Assembly: GCF_001644035.1 (NCBI RefSeq)
Contig: NZ_LUUG01000081.1
Span: 1 to 53,329, forward strand
Direction of reading: 5' to 3'
DNA from: Methylomonas methanica
Lineage (GTDB): Bacteria > Pseudomonadota > Gammaproteobacteria > Methylococcales > Methylomonadaceae
DNA: 53,329 bases
Shown here in pieces: positions 34,573 through 41,770 of this stretch. The first letter of the stretch is position 1; each line of letters begins with the position of its first letter. Made by a program: the position numbers and the translations under genes. The notes beneath the pieces were generated by a model. It had not been told where the DNA came from. It did not search any database and was given only the letters and a program-made list of their open reading frames with translations.

Positions 34573-35937
34573 ATGCTAAAAAACAGAAATATTTTGATTT
34601 TATTGGTCGGTTTTATTTTGGGTGCGACGCTGAGTTTGTGTAGCAGCGTCCTGGCGGAAAAGGAAACGCCTGTTTCGACAAAGGTGGATGATTTACAGGC
34701 CTTGCCTTTTGATGAGTTGCGGACGTTTACCGAGATATTCGGGCGTATCAAACAGGATTATGTCGAGCCCGTATCCGACAAAAAGCTGTTGGAAGATGCG
34801 ATTCGCGGCATGTTGTCCGGACTGGATCCGCATTCGGCTTATCTGGCTAGCGAAGAATACAAAGAGTTGCAAGAAGGCACGACTGGCCAGTTCGGTGGTT
34901 TGGGAATTGAAGTGGGCATGGAAAACGGCTTCGTAAAAGTCGTATCGCCGATTGACGATACGCCCGCACAACGCGCCGGCATCAAAGCGGGCGATTTGAT
35001 CGTGCGTCTTGATGACAAGCCGGTCAAGGGTATGACGTTGGCCGATGCGGTAAAAATTATGCGTGGTGAGCCCGGTAGTGACATTGTGCTGACCGTCGTT
35101 CGCGAAGGCGAAGAGGCGCCGCTGAAATTTACTTTGACCCGTGACATCATCAAAGTCAAAAGCGTTAAAAACAAACTGCTGGAAAAAAATTACGGTTACC
35201 TGAGAATCAGTAGCTTCCAATCCGGTACTGGTCAAGGCTTGCTGGATGCGGTTGACGAACTGAAAAAAGAAAACGAAGGTCCGTTGAAAGGCATTGTGTT
35301 GGATTTGCGTAACAATCCTGGCGGTGTATTGAATGCTGCTGTCGATGTGAGTGATGCGTTCATTGAATCCGGCTTAATCGTCTACACCGAAGGCAGAATC
35401 AAAAACTCAGAAATGCGTTTTAGTGCAACGCCAGACGATATTATTAACGGCGCGCCGATTGTGGTATTGATTAATGGCGGTTCGGCCTCGGCATCGGAAA
35501 TTGTTGCCGGTGCGTTGCAAGATCACAAACGAGCCATCATCATGGGTGAGAAGTCTTTCGGTAAGGGCTCGGTGCAAACCATTCTGCCAACCAGTAACGG
35601 TGCAGCGGTCAAGCTGACTACGGCTCGCTACTTTACGCCTTCCGGTCGCTCCATTCAGGCTCAGGGTATCGAGCCCGATGTGACTTTAGCGAGAGTGAAA
35701 CTGGAGTCATTGGATAAAGCCAAGATCGAGTCGATTAAAGAAGCTGATCTGACTCATCACTTGACTAACGGTAACGCCAAGCCAGAGAAAAAATCCGAAG
35801 AAGAGGATAAGGACGATGCGAAAGATCAGTCTGAAAAGGACGGAGATACCAACGAATCTTCAGAGGCGGAAATTCGCGATTATCCTTTGCATGAAGCGTT
35901 GAATCTGCTGAAAGGTATCAGCATCATGAGAAAGTAA
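34573..35937 (+). CDS. ctpA: C-terminal processing protease CtpA (S41 family)
   Basis: From the ATG at 34573 the product is 454 residues and starts MLKNRNILILLVGFILGATL, a signal anchor or signal peptide. A frame reaching back to 34360 overlaps envC and is rejected. Order: N-terminal helical part with GMLSGLDPHSAYL, a PDZ domain (about 85-175; GIEVGMENGFVKVVSPIDDT), and the protease core with GSASASE (nucleophile) and EKSFGKGSVQT (general-base lysine). The C-terminal 70 residues are acidic and low in complexity (EEDKDDAKDQSEKD). CtpA-type proteases degrade cell-wall hydrolases and other periplasmic proteins, which fits its place after envC. A strong terminator follows. Confidence 0.93.
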   Translation: MLKNRNILILLVGFILGATLSLCSSVLAEKETPVSTKVDDLQALPFDELRTFTEIFGRIKQDYVEPVSDKKLLEDAIRGMLSGLDPHSAYLASEEYKELQEGTTGQFGGLGIEVGMENGFVKVVSPIDDTPAQRAGIKAGDLIVRLDDKPVKGMTLADAVKIMRGEPGSDIVLTVVREGEEAPLKFTLTRDIIKVKSVKNKLLEKNYGYLRISSFQSGTGQGLLDAVDELKKENEGPLKGIVLDLRNNPGGVLNAAVDVSDAFIESGLIVYTEGRIKNSEMRFSATPDDIINGAPIVVLINGGSASASEIVAGALQDHKRAIIMGEKSFGKGSVQTILPTSNGAAVKLTTARYFTPSGRSIQAQGIEPDVTLARVKLESLDKAKIESIKEADLTHHLTNGNAKPEKKSEEEDKDDAKDQSEKDGDTNESSEAEIRDYPLHEALNLLKGISIMRK

Positions 35938-35960
35938 CCTAAAAGTATTAGGCAAAGAAA

Positions 35961-35996
35961 AACCCGCTTGACGATATCCGTCAAGCGGGTTTTTTA
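35961..35996 (+). terminator. Intrinsic terminator after ctpA
   Basis: AACCCGCTTGACG (35961-35973) pairs perfectly with CGTCAAGCGGGTT (35979-35991) around a five-base loop, followed by T's to 35995. It is GC-rich with A's on the other side, so it can also work for the convergent DUF934 transcript. Confidence 0.9.
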
Positions 35997-36040
35997 TTGT
36001 TTGGCGTTTGAAATTTTCGGGTGTTTCGCTATGTTCTGGC

Positions 36041-36496
36041 TTAGTTTGTCGATGCCTGATAGCGTACCGAGAAATTGTTCATGGCTGCGAGAGCTTCTTG
36101 GATATGGTTTGGGTCGGTAAACTCAAACGCATTGACGCCCACTCGCGCCAAATAAAATACTTGGTCAGGCAGATAATCACCAACAGCTCTAATTTCCCCT
36201 TGATAAGCGTCGCGGCTTCGTAACAAGCGGGCTTGCGAAAAAAGCCTGCCGTCGCCGAATATCGGAAAATTAAGCTCGATTACGGCAATTTTGCTCAGAT
36301 CGTCAGCAAGCTGTTCAATTTGGTCGCTGGGGTTGAGGCGCACGCCAGCTTGGCTGGAACGTTTGAGCAATTGTTCTTTATCGGCGAGCCAGCGGGCTAA
36401 TGTTACGGTGATGTCGCCGATTTCCGGCAGCGGGCTGTCGTCGGTAATAAAAGTCCAGGTATTTTCTACCAACTGTCGATCTTTAATGATTTGCAT
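36041..36496 (-). CDS. DUF934 protein, probable sulfite-reduction partner
   Basis: From the ATG at 36496 this is 151 residues (MQIIKDRQLVENTW); a start ten codons earlier lies deeper in the upstream gene. It matches the DUF934 pattern: an N-terminal beta section with ITDDSPLPEIGDITV, then LNPSDQIEQLADDLSKIAVI, FPIFGDGRLFSQARLLR, a very typical block, and GEIRAVGDYLPDQVFYLARV near the C-terminus. DUF934 genes usually follow the sulfite reductase hemoprotein gene, as here, where the two overlap by 14 bases. The protein has no cofactor motif I can see. It is thought to help assimilatory sulfite reduction, but its role is not established. Confidence 0.88.
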   Translation of the reverse strand: MQIIKDRQLVENTWTFITDDSPLPEIGDITVTLARWLADKEQLLKRSSQAGVRLNPSDQIEQLADDLSKIAVIELNFPIFGDGRLFSQARLLRSRDAYQGEIRAVGDYLPDQVFYLARVGVNAFEFTDPNHIQEALAAMNNFSVRYQASTN

Positions 36497-38135
36497 AAAC
36501 TCTTTCTTTAAATGGTTCCAGGCCAACGCGTTTGACGGTTTCTAAGAAGGTTTCGTCTTCAAGGCGTTGTTTGACATAGACGTCTAAAATAGTAGTGATG
36601 GTGGCGGTAATTTGGTCCTTGGGAACCGACGGGCCTAAGCGTTCGCCTATTGCTGCTTCGTTTTCCGATGAGCCGCCCAAGGTGATTTGATACCATTCCT
36701 CGCCATGCTTATCGACTCCGAGAATGCCGATATGGCCGACACTTTGATGGGCGCAGCCGTTCATGCAGCCGGACATATTGATTTTAATGTCGCCGATGTC
36801 GTGGATGTAATCCAGGTCATCCAGTGCTTCGTTTATTTCTTTCGCTACGCCGATCGATCCGGCATTGGCGAGCGAGCAAAAATCCAGGCCGGGGCAGCAA
36901 ATCATGTCGGTGACGGTGCCAATATTGGGCGTAGCCAATTTGATTGCGTCTAGCTGTTGCCACACCGTAAACAGATCTGCTTGTTTCACATCGGCCAACA
37001 CCAAATTTTGCCGATGTGTGCTTCTGATTTCGCCAAAGCTGTATTGGTCAGCCAGATCGGCCACTGCTTCCAGTTGCTTATCGGTCATATCGCCGGGTGG
37101 CGAATCAGGTGCTTTTAACGACAAATAAACGCCGCGATAGCCGGCGATTTTATGCTCGACAGTATTGTATTTAACCCATTTTGCAAAGCCAGCGTCAGCA
37201 GATAAATGTGTGTCGAAGGAGCTGTCATTGCATGCGGACGAATCGTAAGCCGGTGGGGCAAACTGCGCTTTCATCTCTTCTATGCGCTCATTGGTCAGCA
37301 GCATTTCATCCTTAATGCGCAGCCATTCCTTTTCGACCATGGCGGTAAATTTCTCCAGGCCGGTTTCCTTCACCAAGATTTTGATGCGCGCTTTATATTT
37401 GTTGTCGCGTCTGCCGAACAAGTTGTAGACCCGCAAAATCGCTTCCAAATACGACAGCAGATGTTGTTTTTCCAGGAAGGGTCTAACAGTTTGACCAATG
37501 ATGGGCGTTCTGCCCAAGCCGCCGCCGGCCAGGATTCTAAAACCGATTTCGCCCGCTTCGTTTTTTACCAGATACACACCAATGTCGTGGAACTGCACGG
37601 CTGCGCGGTCATGCGTGGCGCCGCTAACGGCGATCTTGAATTTGCGAGGTAAAAAGGCAAATTCCGGATGCAGTGTCGTCCATTGGCGAATAATCTCGCA
37701 ATAGGGGCGCGGATCTTCAATTTCGTCTTTGCAAATGCCGGCTAGGTGGTCGGACGAGGTGTTTCTCAGGCAGTTGCCGCTGGTTTGTATCGCATGCATT
37801 TGCACCGTTGCCAGTTCGGCAAGCAAATCGGGTACCCGGCTAAGCTCCGGCCAGTTATATTGCACGTTTTGCCGAGTTGTGAAATGACAATAGCCATGAT
37901 CGTAGTCACGGGCTACCGATGCCAGCTTACGTAATTGCTTGGAGGAGAGTAGCCCGTAAGGCACTGCGACACGGAGCATGGGTGCATGGGTTTGCACATA
38001 CAAGCCGTTCATCAGACGTAAGGCTCTGAATTGGTCCGGGCCGAGTTCGCCGCTTAAAAAACGTTGGGTTTGACCGCGGAACTCATTAACGCGCTCTTCG
38101 ATAAGTATTTGATCTTGCTTGTTATATTGATACAT
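36483..38135 (-). CDS. cysI: Sulfite/nitrite reductase hemoprotein (CysI-like)
   Basis: This 550-residue cytoplasmic enzyme has the duplicated nitrite/sulfite reductase fold with a siroheme-[4Fe-4S] centre. The cluster ligands are CCPGLDFC (C-x5-C) around residue 410 and SGCMNGC (C-x3-C) around 450; the second block ends in HQSVGHIGI. N-terminal substrate and siroheme regions include MLRVAVPYGLLSS, GYCHFTTRQNVQYNWPEL and TSGNCLRNT. Its pairing with DUF934 indicates assimilatory sulfite reduction to sulfide rather than nitrite use. No flavoprotein gene (cysJ) is nearby, so electrons may come from ferredoxin or an unlinked reductase. Confidence 0.88.
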   Translation of the reverse strand: MYQYNKQDQILIEERVNEFRGQTQRFLSGELGPDQFRALRLMNGLYVQTHAPMLRVAVPYGLLSSKQLRKLASVARDYDHGYCHFTTRQNVQYNWPELSRVPDLLAELATVQMHAIQTSGNCLRNTSSDHLAGICKDEIEDPRPYCEIIRQWTTLHPEFAFLPRKFKIAVSGATHDRAAVQFHDIGVYLVKNEAGEIGFRILAGGGLGRTPIIGQTVRPFLEKQHLLSYLEAILRVYNLFGRRDNKYKARIKILVKETGLEKFTAMVEKEWLRIKDEMLLTNERIEEMKAQFAPPAYDSSACNDSSFDTHLSADAGFAKWVKYNTVEHKIAGYRGVYLSLKAPDSPPGDMTDKQLEAVADLADQYSFGEIRSTHRQNLVLADVKQADLFTVWQQLDAIKLATPNIGTVTDMICCPGLDFCSLANAGSIGVAKEINEALDDLDYIHDIGDIKINMSGCMNGCAHQSVGHIGILGVDKHGEEWYQITLGGSSENEAAIGERLGPSVPKDQITATITTILDVYVKQRLEDETFLETVKRVGLEPFKERVYANH

Positions 38136-38293
38136 TTAAAGGCGATGCTTGGTTTACATACTATTTTGCTAGGTATCTGAATAATATACTGGCCGGGATT
38201 AAATGACAAAGAATATTGTATGGTGATAACATGCCCGGTTAGTTTTTTCCGCTTTCAATAATGACTAAAACATAGAGGATAAAGGGGGCTATC

Positions 38294-39658
38294 TTGTTGC
38301 GCTTACTGTTAATTTTGGCCGGCTTGCTGTTTTTGCCGGAAATCGCCATGGCTGAAGAGTTTCACAACCTCGGCTTAACCGGAACCGAGCGGGGGATATA
38401 CACCGTTCTGATTTTCTTGGTGGCCTATGGATTTGTGATGGCCGAAGAATTTACGCATTTGCGTAAATCCAAACCGGTTATTTTTGCTGCGGCCGTTATC
38501 TGGGGGCATGTGGCAATATTGGCTCAGGAAGCCGGTGTTTCCGGTGAAGAGCTGCATAAGGCTTTTGAGCATGACTTAAAAGAATATGCCGAATTGATGT
38601 TGTTTTTGCTGGTGGCAATGACCTATATCAATTCCATGGCGGAGCGTAATGTGTTCGAAGCGTTGCGTTCTTGGTTGATTAGAAAGCAGTTTGGCTATAA
38701 ACAGCTATTTTGGATCACCGGTATCATTACATTTTTTCTGTCGGCGGTTGCCGATAACCTGACTTCCGCATTGTTGGTCGGCGCGGTGGTGATGGCGGTT
38801 GGTGCGGACAACGAGAAATTCGTGTCGGTCGGTTTTGTTAACTTGGTGATCGCGGCCAATGCGGGTGGGGCATTTTGCCCGTTCGGAGATATTACCACCC
38901 TGATGGTTTGGCAAGCGGGTTATGCTGAATTCTTCGATTTTTTCAAGCTGTTTATACCTTCGGTTGTGAACTTCGTGGTGCCTGCTTTTTTCATGGCGCA
39001 AGCGGTTCCAGACGGTCAGCCCTTGGCAACCAACGAAGTGGCCGTGCAGTTGAAACCCGGTGGCTGGGTGGTTTGCGGTTTGTTTGGCGTGACTATCGGT
39101 TTGGCTGTTAGCTTCAAGCAATTGCTGCATTTGCCGCCATTCATGGGCATGATGTTCGGTATGTCAATATTGATGCTGTTCACCTACTACTTAAAAGTCC
39201 GCTTCCCTTCAGAGGAGGGTGGTCCACACATCGACGTATTTGATCGTGTTAAAGAAGCAGAGTGGGATACGTTGTTGTTCTTCTTTGGCGTGGTCTTCGC
39301 GGTGGGTGGCTTGGGTTATATCGGTTATCTGGAGTTGTTATCCGGCGCAATGTATGACGGTTTGGGTCAAACCACCGCCAACATCCTGGTCGGTATTATT
39401 TCAGCGGTGGTCGATAACATTCCGGTGATGTTCGCGGTACTGAACATGAATCTGGATATGGATCTGTATCAATGGTTGCTGGTTACCTTGACTGCCGGTG
39501 TGGGTGGTTCATTGTTCTCTGTAGGTTCTGCTGCGGGTGTGGCTTTAATGGGGCAATCCAATCACAAATACACTTTCTTCAGTCACTTGAAATGGACGCC
39601 GGTTATCGCTGCGGGTTATGCGGCGAGTATCGTTACCCATTACTTAATCAACGGTTAA
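38294..39658 (+). CDS. nhaD: NhaD-type sodium/proton antiporter
   Basis: This 454-residue inner-membrane protein has about 12-13 helices. Family markers are YAELMLFLLVAMTYINSMAERNV, SAVADNLTSALLVGAVVMAV around residue 150 (acidic residue and Asn of the ion site), AANAGGAFCPFGDITTLMVW around 197, and SAVVDNIPVMFAVLNM around 375. NhaD antiporters expel Na+ (or Li+) in exchange for protons and are common in marine and haloalkaliphilic bacteria. I accept the TTG start at 38294: AGGGGG lies six bases upstream, and the next ATG (Met19) would remove the signal-like first helix. It is divergent from cysI and is followed by a strong terminator. Confidence 0.9.
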   Translation: MLRLLLILAGLLFLPEIAMAEEFHNLGLTGTERGIYTVLIFLVAYGFVMAEEFTHLRKSKPVIFAAAVIWGHVAILAQEAGVSGEELHKAFEHDLKEYAELMLFLLVAMTYINSMAERNVFEALRSWLIRKQFGYKQLFWITGIITFFLSAVADNLTSALLVGAVVMAVGADNEKFVSVGFVNLVIAANAGGAFCPFGDITTLMVWQAGYAEFFDFFKLFIPSVVNFVVPAFFMAQAVPDGQPLATNEVAVQLKPGGWVVCGLFGVTIGLAVSFKQLLHLPPFMGMMFGMSILMLFTYYLKVRFPSEEGGPHIDVFDRVKEAEWDTLLFFFGVVFAVGGLGYIGYLELLSGAMYDGLGQTTANILVGIISAVVDNIPVMFAVLNMNLDMDLYQWLLVTLTAGVGGSLFSVGSAAGVALMGQSNHKYTFFSHLKWTPVIAAGYAASIVTHYLING

Positions 39659-39742
39659 TTCGCCGATTTTGATAAAACTGCAATAAAATCAGGGAAAGCG
39701 CGTGACAAAGACTGTCAAAGTTGGCGTAGCGCTTTCTCTATT

Positions 39743-39774
39743 CACACTCAGCGCATTGCGCTGAGTGTGTTTTT
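39743..39774 (+). terminator. Intrinsic terminator after nhaD
   Basis: CACACTCAGCGC (39743-39754) pairs perfectly with GCGCTGAGTGTG (39758-39769) around ATT, followed by TTTTT. Confidence 0.9.
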
Positions 39775-39780
39775 CTCACC

Positions 39781-39900
39781 TTTTCCGCCGGTATTTCTCT
39801 CTCTTGTGTAAACGACCTTGTCGGTCTGGCTGATGAGCAGGTTTCTCTATCCATCGTCGGCTATTTCAGTTTGGTGGGCGTAGCTTACTCGTTTGAAGTA
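39781..39900 (+). pseudogene. Remnant of an AmpG-like permease gene
   Basis: The frame from 39781 reads FSAGISLSCVNDLVGL and continues DEQVSLSIVGYFSLVGVAYS then FEV (to 39900). This closely resembles the first periplasmic loop and second helix of AmpG muropeptide permeases, where E. coli has DLKTIGFFSLVGQAYVFKF. It breaks off exactly where the next, intact AmpG-like gene begins in another frame. There is no start codon, no upstream first helix and no downstream continuation, so it is a scrap of 25-40 codons left from a different AmpG gene. Confidence 0.5.
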
Positions 39901-39910
39901 TTATTGCTGC

Positions 39911-41302
39911 ATGACCACACCAACGCATGGCAACCCTTCTTTGGCTGACAAGCCGTCGCTGGAAACCCAGTCTGTAACCGCGACCAACCCCGCCGCGCGC
40001 CGCAAACGTTCCGCGCTGGAGGTGATGCGTGAGCTTAAGCAGCCCAAGGTCGCTGTTATGCTGGCGCTGGGCTTTGCCTCGGGCCTGCCCTTCCTGCTGA
40101 CAGCCAACACTTTCGGTTACTGGCTGCGGGACGATGGCACTAGCCTGGCCGCCATTGGGTTCATCTCCTGGGTTGGCTTTGCCTACGCTTTCAAAGTCTA
40201 CTGGTCGCCGCTGGTGGACCATATCGATGTGCCGCTGCTGGGCCGTTTGGGGCGGCGTCGTGGTTGGATGCTACTGTGCCAGATTCTGGTTACGATCGGG
40301 TTGCTGGGTATGGCTACTGTCGGGACGGCGGGCGGGCTGGCGGCCATTGGTGCTTTCGCCTTGTTGACGGCCTTCGCATCAGCCACTCAGGACATCGCCA
40401 TCGACGCTTGGCGCATCGAATCCGCTTCCGACACCGACGAAGTAGGTTTGATGACTTCGGCGGCGCAGGTCGGATACCGTGTCGCCCTGATCATTACCGA
40501 CGCCTTGATCATCGCGGCGGCGGCCCGTATCGGGTGGAGCATGTCCTACGCTGCCATGGCGGTGTTGATGGCGCTTTGCATCATAGCAACCTTGTTCGCC
40601 TCTGAACCAGCCCGCGCCGAGGTGGTGCGGTACCATAAGTCTCCGTTATGGACCTTGCGCGGCCTCGCCGACGCGGTCATCGGTCCGTTCATCGACTTCT
40701 TCGCCAACCACAAGGTGACCGGACTGCTTATGCTGCTGATGGTGGCGCTCTATCGCCTGCCCGACTTCGTGATGGGGCCAATGTACAACCCGTACTATCA
40801 CGACCTGGGGCTATCCAAGGATACGGTTGCCTGGGTGCGCGGCTCATTCGGGCTGGTTGCCACTTTTTTCGGTATTGCCGCTGCAGGTCTCAGTGCGGTT
40901 CGACTCGGTCTATTGCAAACACTGATCGCGGGGCTTGTGTTCGAGGGGTGTGGCACGGCGGCATTCGCCTTGCTTAGCGTCAGCGCTGACACGACAATTT
41001 TCGCAGCAGTCATGACCCTCGACGCTTTTGCCCAGTCTTTCGCTGGTGTGGCCCTGGTAATCTATATGTCGAGACTGACCAGCCTGGGCTACACTGCCAC
41101 TCAGTACGCGATGCTGTCGTCAATCTACGCCTTGCTTGGCAAATTTCTGAAAGGATTCTCCGGGATTGCGGTTGAAACGCTCACGCCGATCTACGGGCTG
41201 CTCGGCGCCTATGCTACCGCGTTTGTGGCCACTGGCCTGACTGCGGTTCCGCCCCTGCTGTTATTGCTGCTGCTTTGGCGTGTGCAGAATATTAAGCGAT
41301 AG
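39911..41302 (+). CDS. ampG: AmpG-like muropeptide MFS permease, foreign codon style
   Basis: From the ATG at 39911 the product is 463 residues with about 12-14 helices; a TTG at 39893 is the alternative start. No clear ribosome site is seen for either. Markers of the AmpG branch: LGFASGLPFLLTANTFGYWL, FISWVGFAYAFKVYWSPLVD with GRLGRRRGW, SATQDIAIDAWRIE, and ALYRLPDFVMGPM. AmpG imports anhydro-muropeptides from the periplasm for recycling. The gene uses mainly CTG, GCC and CGC, whereas its neighbours favour TTG and mixed codons. With the AmpG scrap just upstream this suggests horizontal replacement of a native copy. The sequence differs from E. coli AmpG enough that substrate is uncertain. 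Confidence 0.85.
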   Translation: MTTPTHGNPSLADKPSLETQSVTATNPAARRKRSALEVMRELKQPKVAVMLALGFASGLPFLLTANTFGYWLRDDGTSLAAIGFISWVGFAYAFKVYWSPLVDHIDVPLLGRLGRRRGWMLLCQILVTIGLLGMATVGTAGGLAAIGAFALLTAFASATQDIAIDAWRIESASDTDEVGLMTSAAQVGYRVALIITDALIIAAAARIGWSMSYAAMAVLMALCIIATLFASEPARAEVVRYHKSPLWTLRGLADAVIGPFIDFFANHKVTGLLMLLMVALYRLPDFVMGPMYNPYYHDLGLSKDTVAWVRGSFGLVATFFGIAAAGLSAVRLGLLQTLIAGLVFEGCGTAAFALLSVSADTTIFAAVMTLDAFAQSFAGVALVIYMSRLTSLGYTATQYAMLSSIYALLGKFLKGFSGIAVETLTPIYGLLGAYATAFVATGLTAVPPLLLLLLLWRVQNIKR

Positions 41303-41420
41303 CTCTAATCTTTACCTATTCTGAGCTCATTGGTCTAGCGGCAGTGATTTTATTGGTGTTGTTGATGAGGATGACCGATCATAGTGATACTGTCGAATGC
41401 TAAGTGAATAGCCAAAGTTG

Positions 41421-41449
41421 TTGCAGATCGCCTTACGAGATCGTATCAT
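41421..41449 (+). promoter_or_regulatory. Candidate promoter of rpmE
   Basis: TTGCAG (41421-41426), 17 bases, TATCAT (41444-41449). The start of transcription would be about 40 bases before the rpmE ATG. Confidence 0.45.
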
Positions 41450-41497
41450 AAGCAGTTCTCTATCAAGTATGTAGCCCGGAACGGGTATGTGAGCGCT

Positions 41498-41698
41498 ATG
41501 AAACCAGAAATACATCCAGAATATAAACAAATTACCGTAACTTGCGGGTGCGGCAATACTTTTCAAACCGGTTCTGTGCTGGCTTCTGATTTACACATTG
41601 AGGTGTGTTCTTCTTGCCATCCGTTTTATACCGGTAAACAACGCGTCGTTGATACGTCGGGTCGTGTTGATAAATTCCGTAAAAAATTCGGGAAATAA
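41498..41698 (+). CDS. rpmE: 50S ribosomal protein L31
   Basis: This 66-residue protein starts [20 protein letters not shown]; a GTG three codons earlier is less likely. It is the zinc-binding (C+) form of L31, with CGCG near residue 16 and [13 protein letters not shown] around 37-49, which give the cysteine ligands. L31 bridges the two ribosomal subunits. The C-terminus [12 protein letters not shown] is typical. It is convergent with mrcA. Confidence 0.97.
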   Translation: MKPEIHPEYKQITVTCGCGNTFQTGSVLASDLHIEVCSSCHPFYTGKQRVVDTSGRVDKFRKKFGK

Positions 41699-41770
41699 AG
41701 ATTTTTCGAGAAGTTTTGTTCGGCCGTCGATCAATTGGCGGCCAGATTCTTCCTAGTTATACAACGCCTT

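Noticed and set aside
41721..41742. Hairpin GGCCG/CGGCC between rpmE and mrcA
   Set aside because: Only five base pairs with a 12-base loop and no T-run; too weak to call a terminator.
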